From contig CM065176.1 of NCBI GenBank assembly GCA_033026295.1, positions 10,147,945-10,211,944 of the forward strand: a stretch of DNA of 64,000 bases. The letters are read 5' to 3'. The translations under genes and the position numbers were made by a program. Positions 10,827 through 22,870 of this stretch are shown here, piece by piece (the first letter of the stretch is position 1; each line of letters begins with the position of its first letter). The stretch comes from Channa striata. Lineage: Eukaryota > Chordata > Actinopteri > Anabantiformes > Channidae. The notes beneath the pieces are model-generated. The model was not told where the DNA came from, searched no databases, and saw nothing but the letters and a program-made list of their open reading frames with translations.

Positions 10827-13149
10827 TTTGAGTAATAGTGTAAAGTGGAATTGCAAATAAAAGTGCTGACCCCGGGCCATGGAATTCCAGGGTCGGCATT
10901 TGAAGAACATGCCCAGCCTAAAGAGCAGGCAAGCCCAAAACCTCCCTCTGGGCAACTTCAGCCTTACACAAGATATCAGCAACACACAGTTATACACATG
11001 CACTCACACACAACACACACGCAGACAGCCCCCTACCCCCTTCCTTTTGTTGTTGTTGTTTTCTGTTCTCCCCCTGTGACAATAGATATGCATCTCTCCT
11101 CGCTAAGAGGCCACTGTGAGAAATCGGCTTCATAGGAGAACAATAAACAGAATAAATATTAGCTACGCTCTTGGATTGTAGTAGGCCAAGTGATTCATAG
11201 ATACAAGGGGTAGATAAGAAACAAGCATGCATGCTCCAGCAGGAGCAGCAAAACCCACACATACACTCCGTATGTGTGGGTTTCTGTCAAATACAGTTGC
11301 TAATAATCCTAGGCCTGTTTCTCATATGAACTCCGGACAATGTGAGGAGAATTCAGCCCGGGACATTCTCCAGTTACTTTTCACACAAAACCGTCTTCAC
11401 GTGTTGAAATCAGCTCGATTTTTGTGAACAATCAGTGCACGCAGGAGGCATAACTTGATATAAAAATGTAACTTTTTTTCAGCACATCGAAGCTGCGCAT
11501 CTAATAAAAAATGTTTCCGTTTTGTTTCGAGTACAACACCCAGTTGAGTGATAGAAACGTCATCAAAGGGCCCATTCGCTCACTTTTAATCTGCCTGACA
11601 ATTCGGGACAGAGCATGCACGAGCTCCCACACATAATACAGACATTGTGCAAGGGGGCTGGAAGGATAAAGTATGGATCGTATCGACAGCGTCTCACTCG
11701 TTTGCATTCGCACACACAACCCCTCCTAAAAAAAGGAAGGAGAATGTCAGAATTCCAGTGCGTGTCTTAAAGGGGCTGTGGGCTGCTTCAAACAGCAACA
11801 ACCTGTGGGGATGGGGACCGTCGGGTCACCGAAGACCCGGTGGCACTGCAACACTTGGTGAGTCGCTGTCAATACAAAGCTCCTTTGAGCTTGAGCATTG
11901 TTTCCTCCCTGGCTTGTTCTCTGTGATTAGTCAGCAATCTGCTGTCGTGGAGGGCCCTGGCCTACTTCTGCAGGAATTCGACCTATGACATCAGTCTGCT
12001 GCACAGAGGCCAAAGTCTGTACGGCATGGACCTTATGAAGTCCAGGTGGAGAATTTGAAGATTTTAGCTCTGCTACTTTCCTACAGAGGAGTATTCATGG
12101 TTATCATCGCACAAGAAAAACATCAGCTAAACGGTTACTAAGTGAGCACAAAAGTGCAAAAATGCAAGAAGATATCACGTGAAAGAAGCATGTCTAGAAA
12201 CACATACAAGGTAGACACAGAAATGTTGTTGTGGTTCGTTTTTCTTGTTGAACTACAACCAAAGGCTTTCAAACACCAACCACAGCTATAAACCTAAACC
12301 ATAAACCAGGTTGTTTGAGTGCTGCCAAACGTTTGGCTGCCTAAACCTCACATCAACTTTAATCATTAGGTAACCATTAATGCGATTAACACAAGATGTC
12401 AAATCTGCGCTGTTGTCACACGTGTAATTAGTGGTAGGCAAATACACCGCCTGCAACACGTAATTTAGACTTCTTTTCCCAAATTTTACGAGGTCCTGAT
12501 GGAGCACACAGTGGAAGCACACATGGACACAGACATGCAAGGGTGAAAAAGACACAGATGGAGGAGGGGTCAGAGAGAAGGAAAACAGAGAACGTGAGAA
12601 CAGAAATGGGGGAGAAAGACTGATTAATCCTCCCTTTGGTGGTGCTCTCAGCGTTGGATTCAACTGCGCAGCCGTTCCAACCTGTCTACGTCTCTGAGGT
12701 TGTTTGATGTTCCTTTCTTTCTTATCAATAGTACCTTTGCATCAATTACGCAACAAAAACATCCTTCAGAGGGAACGGGAATGAGGGGCGTAAGGGGGTG
12801 GCTCGGACTTCTTTGAGGGAGTGTGGGAGACACCCTCCTCGTTGCACATACCAGGCTTTTGTCATTCCAGGGAATTTGTTTCCTGTCAACGTCTTAAGCC
12901 AATAGATAATATGTTATCGGGGATGAGAAGAGCCTCAACCCCCCTCACGATGAGAGAAGACAACATATATGAGAAAATACCTTTTAAGTGAGAGGTCTAC
13001 TTTGGTGATAAATGCTTGCTGGCTTATGTCGTCAGCGGCAATCATTAAAACAGAATGAGTACACTCAGTTGGTGGAGTCATGATCTAAAGCACGGGGGAG
13101 CAGAGAGGAGACGAGAGGAAAGAGAGGAAGCCTGAAGTCTTCTCAGGAC
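10827..13149. other. Unannotated sequence with a small regulatory-looking patch
   Basis: Mostly unique DNA. The patch at about 11545-11625 (ATCAAAGGGCCC followed by CACTTTTAATCTG) has the look of conserved noncoding DNA, including a TCF/LEF-like ATCAAAG. At about 12490-12615 the strand is purine-rich. No gene is supported. Confidence 0.5.
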
Positions 13150-13260
13150 ATCCCACCAGCACCAGCACCATTGCCAAAATAATTATCAGCAGAGCTGATA
13201 AACTCGACAGGCTGCCAGGTTCTTACTTGAAATGACATAAAAGCTGTTTACACATTTCTC
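13150..13260. promoter_or_regulatory. Regulatory-looking block with a GATA palindrome
   Basis: A perfect 8-bp inverted repeat, TTATCAGC-AGA-GCTGATAA, lies at 13183-13201. It places two GATA-factor cores in divergent orientation next to AATAATTA. The surroundings are unique and non-coding. Confidence 0.35.
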
Positions 13261-14570
13261 TGTAATATAGATGTTTTGGGGTATTATTTCATAGCTATTT
13301 GGCCTAATTTATGAGGTGCTCCACACATGAGCTCGCTTGGTTTTATGGGCCTGTGTTTCCCAGTGTATGCTAAGAGATGTGTGCCCTCTAAGACGGCCAG
13401 CCTGGGGCCAGTAAACCTCTCTCTGTAGAGGCAACCGCAGCCATTCTCTCTAAATGACATCACCTTTCCAGATCTCAGCAGTGAAACCCACACTCAGCTG
13501 CTGCTGGGATCACCTCCTGTTTTGTTTCCTTTTTTGCACTTCTCTCTCCATTTAATGTTTTCTTCCTTAATAGTAAATATGTAAGATTCAGCATAGAAAA
13601 TCTCATTCTGGGCCCGATTTGAGACACCAGTAATGACTAAAGAGGTTTTGTTGGTAGTAGCAGTGTCTGGAAGCTTTATTTTATTCATGTTCTCTATTTT
13701 AGGGACCAACTTGGAAGGAAGTGACTCTGAGTCAGTGGTATGTCTAGAGAGTAAACAGTGGCTAGTGGAGTCCTGGACCAGGCTTATCAGGTCCTGTCTG
13801 TCTGACTGACCCTCCACTCCCTCTTTGTTTAGACGTCCTGACAGGCGGGTCACCACTCCACATCCTCCTCCGCCTCCATTCCATTATTCCCACAATTTCA
13901 TGTTGTAAAAGTGAAAGGCCATGTTTTACTTCTTTACTTGAGGAGCAAACAGGCAGTTAGAGGTGCTTTTGGGGAAACCAGACACTGCAATAAAAGGACT
14001 TGGGCTGCCACCTGAGAGACTACACATCATGATGCTCAGACAGGAATCTCTGATATGTGACTCATTCAACAGAGCAGAGAAAGGTACAGGCACATTCGGG
14101 GCTGCTGACAAATATTTACAGCTTACTGTGACAACAGGAGGAATGCCGGGGGACATCTCTATCTGAGGTTACCCCCCCACCCCCCACCTTCCTCTTTCCC
14201 CTCTGTGTGTGGCACCGCTGTGTTTTTCAGCTGTTCTCCAGGTCTGTCTGAGGCCGCTGTGGCCTGTCAGTCTGTCAGATTAAAGCGTTGGTCTCCTCGT
14301 CTTCCTCAAATGCCACATGCTTTGTTTTCATTGAGGAGGGGTGCAGAATGCGTGTGATCCCTTGTCGGCCTCCTTCTCATCCATCTTTGCCAGAAGCCGA
14401 GGGGGCAGAGGGGGTAAAAGTAGGTTCAGGCAGAGGCAAGGGGCAGGGTCATACAGGGGGAAGAACAGGGTCAGAGGTTAAGCTGGGTTACCCTCCGTCT
14501 TTGCAGTAGAGTGGCTAGCCCCCGAAGAGAGGCCCACCAGACACACTGACACATGTGTACACACACACAC
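13261..14570. other. Unannotated unique sequence
   Basis: A 120-codon minus-strand frame (13856 to 13494) has no family signature and AT-rich wobble positions; I reject it. A C-rich run with CCCCCCC and CCCCCC blocks lies at about 14171-14186. Confidence 0.5.
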
Positions 14571-14720
14571 ACTTCGCTTTCCACCAGTAATAAAGCCTTC
14601 CACAGAGATTTTGCTCATGCCTGCAACACTGCCGTTATTCATGCAGAGTGTGGCCTGTTATTGAGTGAAGACATGGAGCTTTAATGAGCAGTGGCTCTTG
14701 CACTGACTGCCCAGGGATGA
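14571..14720. promoter_or_regulatory. Conserved-looking noncoding block
   Basis: Unique sequence with POU/homeodomain-like words: GTTATTCATGCAGAG near 14634, CTGTTATTGAGTG near 14656 and GCTTTAATGAGCAG near 14679. There is no coding frame. This is an inference only. Confidence 0.3.
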
Positions 14721-14920
14721 ACAGAGAGGCTGTGTTATGCCCAGACAGGGAAGATGACAGAAATGGATATATGAAGAGAGTGATGAGTCCGTTCTTCAAG
14801 GAGTAGGGAGGACGAGAATCTCCTGGGTGTTTTGCAGGTGCAAGATGTGTTATTGCCTGTCATCTCTGAGTTTTGTAACCATATTGTGTGCTCTCTTTGC
14901 CCCCCCCCCACCTCTCTCCC

Positions 14921-14966
14921 TCTTTAAATATATAAAAATATATAGATATTTATATATATTTAAAGA
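14921..14966. repeat. AT-rich inverted repeat (hairpin)
   Basis: The left arm TCTTTAAATATATAAA (14921-14936) pairs with the right arm TTTATATATATTTAAAGA (14949-14966), allowing one TA bulge and a loop of about 12 nt. It lies just upstream of the truncated LINE and may mark an AT-rich target site or an older microsatellite. Confidence 0.8.
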
Positions 14967-15004
14967 GAGAGATATATATTTCTGTGCTGGATGTCACAAA
15001 CTCA

Positions 15005-15470
15005 AAATGGGACACACCTCTAAAGGTGGTTGAGAATGGCAGAGCTAAGATCCTGTGGGACTTCCACAAACAGACTGACAAACTGGTAATGGCCAAACAA
15101 CCCGACATAGTAGATGTGGAAAAACAGGAGAACGAGGCTGTGGTGGTAGATGTGGAAATTCCAAGCGATAGCAACATCAGGAAGAAGGAACATGAGACCC
15201 TTGAGAAATACCAAGGGCTGAAAGAACAGCTAGAAAGGATGCGGAAGGTGAAGGCACCAGTGATATCCGTGTTGATGGGAACAGTGGGGGCTGTGACCCC
15301 CCATAGTGGGAGAGTGGCTCCAGCAGATTCCAGGAACAACGTCTGAGATCTCTGTCCAGAGGAGTGCAGTGCTAGGAACAGCTAAGATACTGCGCAGGAC
15401 CCTCAAGCTCCCAGGCCTCTGGTAGAGGAGCTGAGCCTGTAGGAAGGGCCAAGACGGGCAAGCGGGGAAT
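15005..15470 (+). mobile_element. 5'-truncated RLE-type LINE: endonuclease domain and 3' end
   Basis: The plus strand encodes the C-terminal end of a non-LTR retrotransposon polyprotein. In order I see KILWDF (about 15046-15063), QPDIV, VVVDVEIPSDSNIRKKE and LEKYQGLKEQLERM, then, in the next frame, GEWLQQIPGTTSEISVQ and SAVLGTAKILRRTLKLPGLW before a stop at 15423-15425. The PD...VxVDV...K(x)KY pattern matches the restriction-like endonuclease of R2/R4/Rex6-type elements. One extra base near 15298-15308 shifts the frame. Everything upstream, including the reverse transcriptase, is missing. The exact family (for example Rex6) is not certain. Confidence 0.85.
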
Positions 15471-15612
15471 ATAAATATATACATGCACATATATATATAT
15501 ATATATACACACATATGTGTATATGTGTGTGTGTGTGTGTGTGTAAATATGTATATATATATACAGTACATAAAGTATATATGTAGTATACATGCATGTA
15601 GTATGCAGTATA
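15471..15612. repeat. Compound AT/TG simple repeat
   Basis: Alternating (AT)n, (TG)n and TATGTA words directly follow the LINE 3' end and may be its degenerate simple-sequence tail. Several chance minus-strand frames rich in Tyr, Ile and His arise from it. Confidence 0.9.
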
Positions 15613-17620
15613 TGTAGAAGCCTTTGCTGTTGGGGACATCAGGGAAAGCTAGATTAGCAGAACAGAGAAACAATAGAGATAAGATGGGGCATGATGGGAA
15701 AAATGGAAACCCTGAGAGCCTGTTTTGACCAAGTAGTCCGCTCTGGAAAGAAATAATAATCCTCACAGCAGTGGACTTTGGTCAGCTTCTGTTAAAGCCT
15801 TTTTAGGTGTCACCTAATTGCTAGTACTGTAGGGCTCAGGTGACTTTTTTTACATTGTTATGATATAAATATTGATGTATGCTATAAAGATAAAGTTTAA
15901 CAATATTTAAAAATCTTCAAGATTTTTTTGATGCATATGAGACATTTATTCCCTGAAACATATCCGCTTTTTTTTTTTGTGCAAAGCACTTTTTAATTGT
16001 GAGATCAGCAAAGATAAGTCATTGCAGAATTTCCTTAGGTGAGTGAAACTATTGAGAAACTTGGTGTTTTCACTTCCCTAAAAGCTGCAGAACTCAGAGG
16101 ACTGATGCAAGTGGTGAAGCTAAAGATAGAATGTGTCATCCAGTGAATCATCATGCGTGCAAATTTAATTTGTTATTTTTTTAGTGGTTTTGATTAGTTT
16201 TTACATACATTTGAGAATTTGATAATTTTGACAAAATCTGCTAATTTGTTTGGCATGTCTGAACGAAGACAGGTAAAGACAGTTTGTGGCACAAATTTTG
16301 GTCCAGTGTGGTGCTTATCAAGCTGAAGGCGGGGACAGACCAGGGTCCTAAACACTTATCTTATCTCAGGCTGTTCCCCTTTTAAACTGACTGACAGTCT
16401 AGGAAAATGAAAACCTTTCACTACAGCGGTACATTTGAAATTGTCACTTGTGCACACAGCATAGTTTTCCAGCAGACGTGATCCCTTTTTTTTATTTCGA
16501 CATATTAATCACTCTGGCATGAGTGACGATTATAAAAGGAAGAGGGAGGCTCCAATAGTAGAACATCCAATAACACAGTGCACTTGTCTGAGCCTCTGTC
16601 CATGGTCCTGAACCACTCATCTACACCCATGGTCCTAGGGCAAATAGAACAGACTGACCAGACATTTCAATACAGAGGTAAAAGACACAGGATGCGTTTA
16701 AGAAAATCCAATCATCAGTTTGAAGAAAATTATATTTGTTTGCATTCCCAAAAAACAAAAAAACAAAAAAAAAAAAAAAAGAAATAGGAGAAGGAGCTTT
16801 TTTTGGTGTCCTTTTTATAACGGGCTCTTTAAAAAAATATCTGCAACAAAGAATTCCCACATATACTACTACACAGTAATGTTTCAGACATGTAAATGTG
16901 ACATTTTTAAGTAAGGAAAAAAAAAAAATTTTTGCTAAGACACGGCTGCTTTACCTGAGAGTAGCTTTTAGTACAAAGATGTGCAGATTCACTTCAAATC
17001 TCATGAAAAATTGAAAAGCTATTAAAAGTTTTAGGTTAAAAGTATAACGTAAACAGAGCAAGCTATCTTCCCACTGTCTTCTGTCCTCTTCCACTGCTTG
17101 AGTATGCCGACCTCCTTTGTTTTCACCTTCTCTTTCTCCCTCTTGAGATGTCAAAGAAGTAAGTGTGCCGGGAAGAACAGAGCACTCACCTCAAATGGCG
17201 TCCACTCAGTGGAAATGCATGAGGAGACGTCCTCAGTAAACACCACAACAGGAAGTGTTTGTATCTACGAAACATCCTGCTTTCTGAAAGTTAAATGACA
17301 GGCTGTAAAAAACTTGTCTTGTCGGCTAGTTTTTGTGTTTGTGTGACTAATTCAGTAATGAGCTTATAGGGTACAGACTGTGCTGCACACAGCTTATAAC
17401 CAAGACATTAAACTGAATCTGTTAATTAGAGAGTTTTTTTTCCAACTTTTTATGTGTACTCGTGTTAACAGGGTGTCTGCGACTCCCTGCGGGTGTGCGG
17501 ATGTGACTTACTTACCTCGAGCCAAAGCCCATAAGTAAAGAGAGATCCTGCTGTGAACTTCTGACCTTGGACCCTAATAATGTCCACCTCACTCAAACTC
17601 ACTCCTTATGTCTAACACAT
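15613..17620. other. Unannotated sequence with an A-rich run
   Basis: An A-rich tract with two C interruptions lies at about 16750-16780. I could not attach a retroposon body to it. The rest is AT-rich unique DNA. Confidence 0.5.
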
Positions 17621-17636
17621 TCACACACACACACAC

Positions 17637-17911
17637 GTCTGTACCTCTATCCTTGTGAGGACACTCATTGACGTGATGCAATGCTTGGCCCCTTACCCTA
17701 ACCATCACAACTGAATGCCTAACACTAACCCTTACCCTAACCAAAACTTAATTCTACCCCTAACCCTAAAACCCAGTCTTGACCCTCAAAAATCCCCTTT
17801 TAGGGTAAAAAATTGTGAGGACTGGCCAAAATTTCCTTACTTTACAAAAATGCCCTCACTCTGTTGTTAAAAAAAATTTAAATTTGTCCTCACAAAGTAG
17901 TATCTACAGGA
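17637..17911. mobile_element. MITE-like element with CCCTAA-rich core
   Basis: A short non-coding element of about 275 bp. It has imperfect terminal inverted repeats: CTGTACCTCTATCCTTGTGAGGAC at the left (CTTGTGAGGAC at 17652-17662) and its complement-like GTCCTCACAAAG...CTACAG at the right (17886-17909). The core at about 17690-17775 contains repeated CCCTAA words, the vertebrate telomere hexamer in the C-rich sense. CA arrays flank both sides. I recognise the pattern from dispersed repeats of teleost genomes but cannot give a family name with confidence. It encodes nothing. Confidence 0.7.
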
Positions 17912-17946
17912 ACACACACACACACACAGAAACACACACACACACA
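17912..17946. repeat. (CA)n microsatellite at the element border
   Basis: CA run with two short A interruptions. A matching run at 17622-17636 borders the left end of the MITE-like element. Confidence 0.9.
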
Positions 17947-18039
17947 AACAAGGAATACGTATATATATATTTATAATATATTAATAAGTTGGCCTTTATG
18001 TAATATTATGTGAACGGTAGACAGAATCACTTGGCAATT

Positions 18040-18470
18040 GACCCCCTCAGTAAAATGAGACCACCCCAGACAACATATAGTTCCAGTACATTCAAGTGGC
18101 AAAGCCCTCTAGTGGCCACAGTAATTATCCATGAAGCTTATGTGGAGCCACAGAGTCCAAAAAGGGATGAGGTCAGACTGGATTGGACAGTTCAGTAATC
18201 CACTGGACGTCCACAGGAGACAAAGCTGATGTTCTCCGTTCCCAAGCAACACGTGTTGCTTTGAACCATGACCACAGTGATGGCAACAGTCCATTAACAT
18301 TAAACAAAGTAGTAATTTTTAATCAAGCTCAATTTCTCCCGGAACCTGTCAAAGTTTTTGGTTTTGTGTCTAAACCGAACGAAGCTACAACCACTACATG
18401 AGCAGCAAACGTTGACCGACTGATAATGGCTTCAGATCAGAAAAAACCCTCCTGTGTGTGATGTTTTGGA
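18040..18470. repeat. Probable dispersed repeat, family unknown
   Basis: The stretch has a word pattern I associate with multi-copy fish repeats: CCCTCTAGTGGCCACAG (about 18105-18121), GCAACACGTGTTGCTTTGAA (18246-18265, with a palindromic GCAACACGTGTTGC) and TGTGTCTAAACCGAACG near 18366. I see no terminal repeats or coding domain. This is recall-based and needs a copy-number search. Confidence 0.35.
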
Positions 18471-20329
18471 GGGCGTGGACATCCAAAGTTGTTCTTAATT
18501 TGTGGCATTATCACAGTACAGAAGTGTGTTCTATCAGATTATATTATATTTACCTTAAGAGCTTCATAAAAACAACATAGCTTCATACCGCAAATTATCA
18601 TAAGCAAAGACCTGGTGATAGTCTAATGACGACAACTACACCCAGAATCTTTGCTGCTAAAAATTTATGCAAAGTATTTAAATAAGAGTCTGCATATAAA
18701 TTTCCTTTTGTCATTCTTATTTGCATGTCAGCTGGAAAACTATTTACTCTTCTGTAGTTCCATTACAAACAATTTATATTGCTGTAAGCTTAAAAATGCA
18801 TATTTAAAACTTTTCCTGACAAAACATTAAAAAGTCAGATGAAGGTTTCATCCAACTCTCATAGGTTAAGTATTAGCATCAATAACTATAGCTGAGATTC
18901 CCCTCTCTATTTTAAATAAGACAATTTATTACAATATATTATTTTACCTAAGAAAGATTCACTCAGTTTGAAAGACAGGAAGCTGCAGGGCAACTCTACA
19001 ATCTAATGCTGGTTGTCCCCATCGCTCATCTTTACATGCCTCCACCCGTCCTTTTCCCTTTAGTCTCATACTGCAAATCAATACGTTATTCACATAAGCA
19101 AGAAATACATTTTTACCAGAAAAAACATGAAGAATGAGGCAGAAAAAGGACAGTGTAATGAGGGATAAAAGCACTCAGAGTCGACACTTCCAACAGCACA
19201 GGATCCAACTTGCTGCGTCCAGTTACTGTTTAACCAGACGCTGGATCATTGGCTGAGCTGACAAGGCCTCTCTGGCACAAGCGGAGATCATTGACACTCG
19301 TACAGCATTTTGAAACACGTGTGCCTCAGCAGCGACCCATCTTTTCCCAGAACTGGAAGGTTGATTGACTGATCTCTCCTGGGTGAGACCTTCTGTCTAA
19401 ACATGACTCTGCAACCTTTATCAGAACGTGAATGATACCTGGTAACGCAAAAAATTCAGCAAATTCAGAATGAGAAAATGTCACACTCATAATAGGAGAA
19501 GAGTTACTGCGTTTATGGCACTAAGTGGATCTTAGGTTTTCTGTGTTATCCATGTGGTTGCCAGAGAACTGTGTAACATTGATGTGAACGTCACCATAGC
19601 AATACCATACAATAAGAGGAGGATCCTATGATTATAAGCCTTAAAACATACCCACATGTCCACATGTATGTAAACGGTTTAGAGGCAATAAGGGCCTACT
19701 GATGTTTATTAGCTTAAAACATCATAAAAGTTTATGTAAAAACACAAACATACCACGATTTGCAAAAGGGAGAAATGCATGAGACAATATTGTCTACCCC
19801 TTTAATCCCCAATACTCCCTTGTAAAGTTATGCCATTTATAGCAAAATTATTATTATTCTTGTCAATTTGGCATGTTTTTTAAATGTAAAATATATATTT
19901 TAATTCCTACTTCAGGCTTTTATCAGTTGGTCTAAAATGCATCAAGTCATTAAGCATAATTGTCAAACTCTATATCAGAATTTTTTTTTATTCACGTTCA
20001 ATCCATCCATCCTTAGTGAAGTGCGGTTATGTTTTGCGCCTCTTGGCTACCATAGACCTTTTCTGCAACAGTGTAGACAGCAGCACTAAAGATTTAAAAG
20101 ATGCTAATCTATCCTTTAATCTTTTGGAAATACCACACATAGCTACATAACCAGTCATGATAGTCACAAACCTGATTCTCCCGAGGCAACGAAAATTAAT
20201 TAAATAATTATATGAATCCACACCTATTTGGTAGTGATATGCAATTTAGTAAAAGAATCTAAATCATGTCTTTCTAGTTTAGACTTGATAAAGGTTACAC
20301 TTGTTCACGGCTGTACCTATTGCTTGGCA
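18471..20329. other. Unannotated unique AT-rich sequence
   Basis: No coding, RNA or transposon signature was found. Confidence 0.55.
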
Positions 20330-20730
20330 GCTGTCTTTTGCTCTGCACTAAACACTGAGACGATCTGCCCCGGCAGCACGGCAGATGTTTACAGGCGTGT
20401 ATTCAAGCTTCTGTGGTTGGCACGAGAAGCCGGGCAGCTACGCCTGTGAACACGATGTGTGTCAGGACAGGAAGCTCTAACACCGAGATGCCGTCTGCGA
20501 GGCTGATGATTAACAGTGAACCAACCCGAGGAGAGCGAGAAGCCAAACTTCGCCCTGACTACAGTTGGTGCACAGAGTCGATGACACAACCGTAAACTCT
20601 CTGAACTTATTCTGCAACGTCCAACCCAACCCACTGTGAAACTTTGCCAGCTGTTCATCACCCTCTGTCCAACTTTCCCTCCCGCTGTGTCATGGACATG
20701 AACTTTAAACAGCTCCCCAAAAGCCTCCAT
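20330..20730. promoter_or_regulatory. Locally CpG-dense unique segment
   Basis: CpG dinucleotides are clearly more frequent here than in the flanks (for example CCGGCAGCACGG, GCCGGGCAGCTACGCC and CCGAGGAGAGCGAGAAG). Frames on both strands stay open for 60-113 codons, which is expected in CpG-rich DNA. No domain is recognisable. It could be a small CpG island, a decayed exon or an enhancer. Confidence 0.3.
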
Positions 20731-22499
20731 TCATAAATCCGATAGGTTCATTGAGAAAGCGAGCAGAATTTGACGAAGTAAGGGCTTCTTGTCAAGATTT
20801 GCTATCAGTATTTTTAGAATCATTTATTTACTAATAAGTGCTTTCTAATACAAAGAAAAAGAAAAACAAATATTTCAGAAAATCTATATACAAGTTTGTC
20901 CAAAACAAACTTAGACTACAACATGTAACACGTTTCCCCTAAATTAGTAATCACTATTGATTTTTAATATACACGTGTTCTGATTTGATTGCAAGTATGT
21001 GTGGTGCACGGACATTTGAACCAACATGTTTGGAAAAACTCCCTTCATTTTTTAAAACAATTCTCACATTTCCATCATCTCCACCACAACATTCACTTCC
21101 ACCAGCCACTTTCGCTCAGTTTCCTCACTCTGTGTCCAGCACTGTTTTATGCATGTTGATGCATAAACGGTCACGTACACCCATACTGCAGATATATATT
21201 GGAAATACCTGCGCTCAAACACATGACACACTATCACACACGCACAAGCACATCCACACATCTACTGCAAACAGTTACTTTCATGTGAAACAAACTTCCA
21301 GGCAGGGAGCAAAAACCTTTGCTTAGCACAGGCTGCCCTTGAGCAGATAACTCTGTTTGATTTGCTAGATTTTGGACTTTAGGTTCAGAGATGGCCTGGG
21401 AAAGACGTGTTCTGGAATCACGTGGATCAACAGATGAACTTCTTCATGATGTCATTTTTTTACTGTTGATGTGCTTTTTAAATAAAACAAACAGGCATTA
21501 AGAAGATATCGTCATTTCTGGTTATTATAAAGATTAGAGCTGTTGATCCCTGCAGCAAATCAAATCAGTTTGAAAGTAAATTCACAGTCATGTATTCTGC
21601 AGTTTTTGGGAATGTTCTTTTTCAAAGCAGAACACAGTGATTCAGGGGGATTTCAAAGAAGAAAAACAAAAAGTGAATTGTCAACAGGTCCCAACTGGAG
21701 AAAAAGTCAAAGAATCTCCTGTGGATTTGTGGTATTCACAGGCCATCGATGCCATCAGCCTTTTACAGAGTGAATTACAACAATATTTGAAGATGAAATC
21801 ATCCTTTTCCCCCAAAATTCTGAATGTTTGCTCTGTGAATCGTGATGTCACACGAGATATGACCTCACATGGCTGAAATGACATAATTTACTATAACCTG
21901 TAGAATTTCAGTCATTCCTCAGGGTGCTTCCTTTTAAGGCAGTGATACATTTCTTTATAACTATTGTAACAAGAACAAGAATCATCACAAGGGGTTTTTG
22001 TAAGCAGGTGAAAGTTCATCATACTCTGAAATGTGACCGAATTTCCCTTCACCAAATGCAATGTTTCCACACTGCTGCCAAAGGACTTGCATGCAGGCTG
22101 TCTTCATTGGCTGCCTCGGGGGATTTTGTCTGGGTCACAGTGACCTGGAGTCTTGTGGGAGTTCAAGCAGTGGCAGTTTAACGAACAGGAGGTTTACATG
22201 TAACAGCAGCAGAAACACACCTCGGGTTGCAGCTGTAATTCCTTTGTCTGAGCTGAATATTTGAAATTCATCAGTGGCATTTCTTTTGATGTGTGCTTTG
22301 TGACGTTTGGAGAAAAGCATCTGATTTGGAAGGCTGCAGTCGTATGCTGCCATCTGCAGTTGTCAACATGTGACAGAGCTCCCTCCCTCTCTCTTTCTTT
22401 CTCTCTCTGCATGTATGTTAATATGTTCATGTGTATTCGCACTCACATAACGTTGTGTCATCTTGCCTTGCTGCACTCGTGCCATCACTGTTTCCTGTA
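20731..22499. other. Unannotated unique sequence
   Basis: No gene supported. Degenerate CA-rich DNA lies at about 21175-21265 and a CT run at about 22381-22408. Confidence 0.55.
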
Positions 22500-22870
22500 A
22501 AACCTGACAGGCCAATGGTCAGTGTCAATAAATAATTATTAATGCCATAATGACCCGGTCATGTCTGTGTATTTGTGCAGACTAGACGTATGAAGCCAGA
22601 CCACTGTTGCAAAATTCGGCTGCATTTGGTCCCCGTGGGGTCCTAAAAATGTATATTTTGAAACCAGCTGTCTGGGCCTTTATGAAACTTCATTTGCATG
22701 TCCAGACTGCTTTATGACATCTTCTCCTGACTGATATGATGGCTACATTTAATAGCAATTCAGCTATTCTAGTGAAATGTTCATCTTGTTGTTAAACTGT
22801 GCATGCGTTGTCATTGCAACTTGTAGATTTATTGTCTTGATGAAATCACCCTCACTGTCCCGCTGTCTTG
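22500..22870. promoter_or_regulatory. Conserved-looking noncoding block with octamer site
   Basis: Unique DNA with AATAATTATTAATG near 22531, an exact ATTTGCAT octamer (POU-factor site) at 22692-22699, and TTTAATAGCAATTCAGC near 22748. No frame of note. Enhancer-like by motif clustering only. Confidence 0.35.

Noticed and set aside
13494..13856. 120-codon minus-strand frame
   Set aside because: AT-rich wobble positions, no recognisable domain and no promoter or splice context.
17690..17775. True interstitial telomere array
   Set aside because: The CCCTAA words are few, irregular and bounded by inverted repeats, so they belong to a dispersed element, not to a fused telomere.
20389..20730. 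113-codon minus-strand frame
   Set aside because: CpG-rich DNA depletes stops; the start context is weak and the peptide resembles nothing known.
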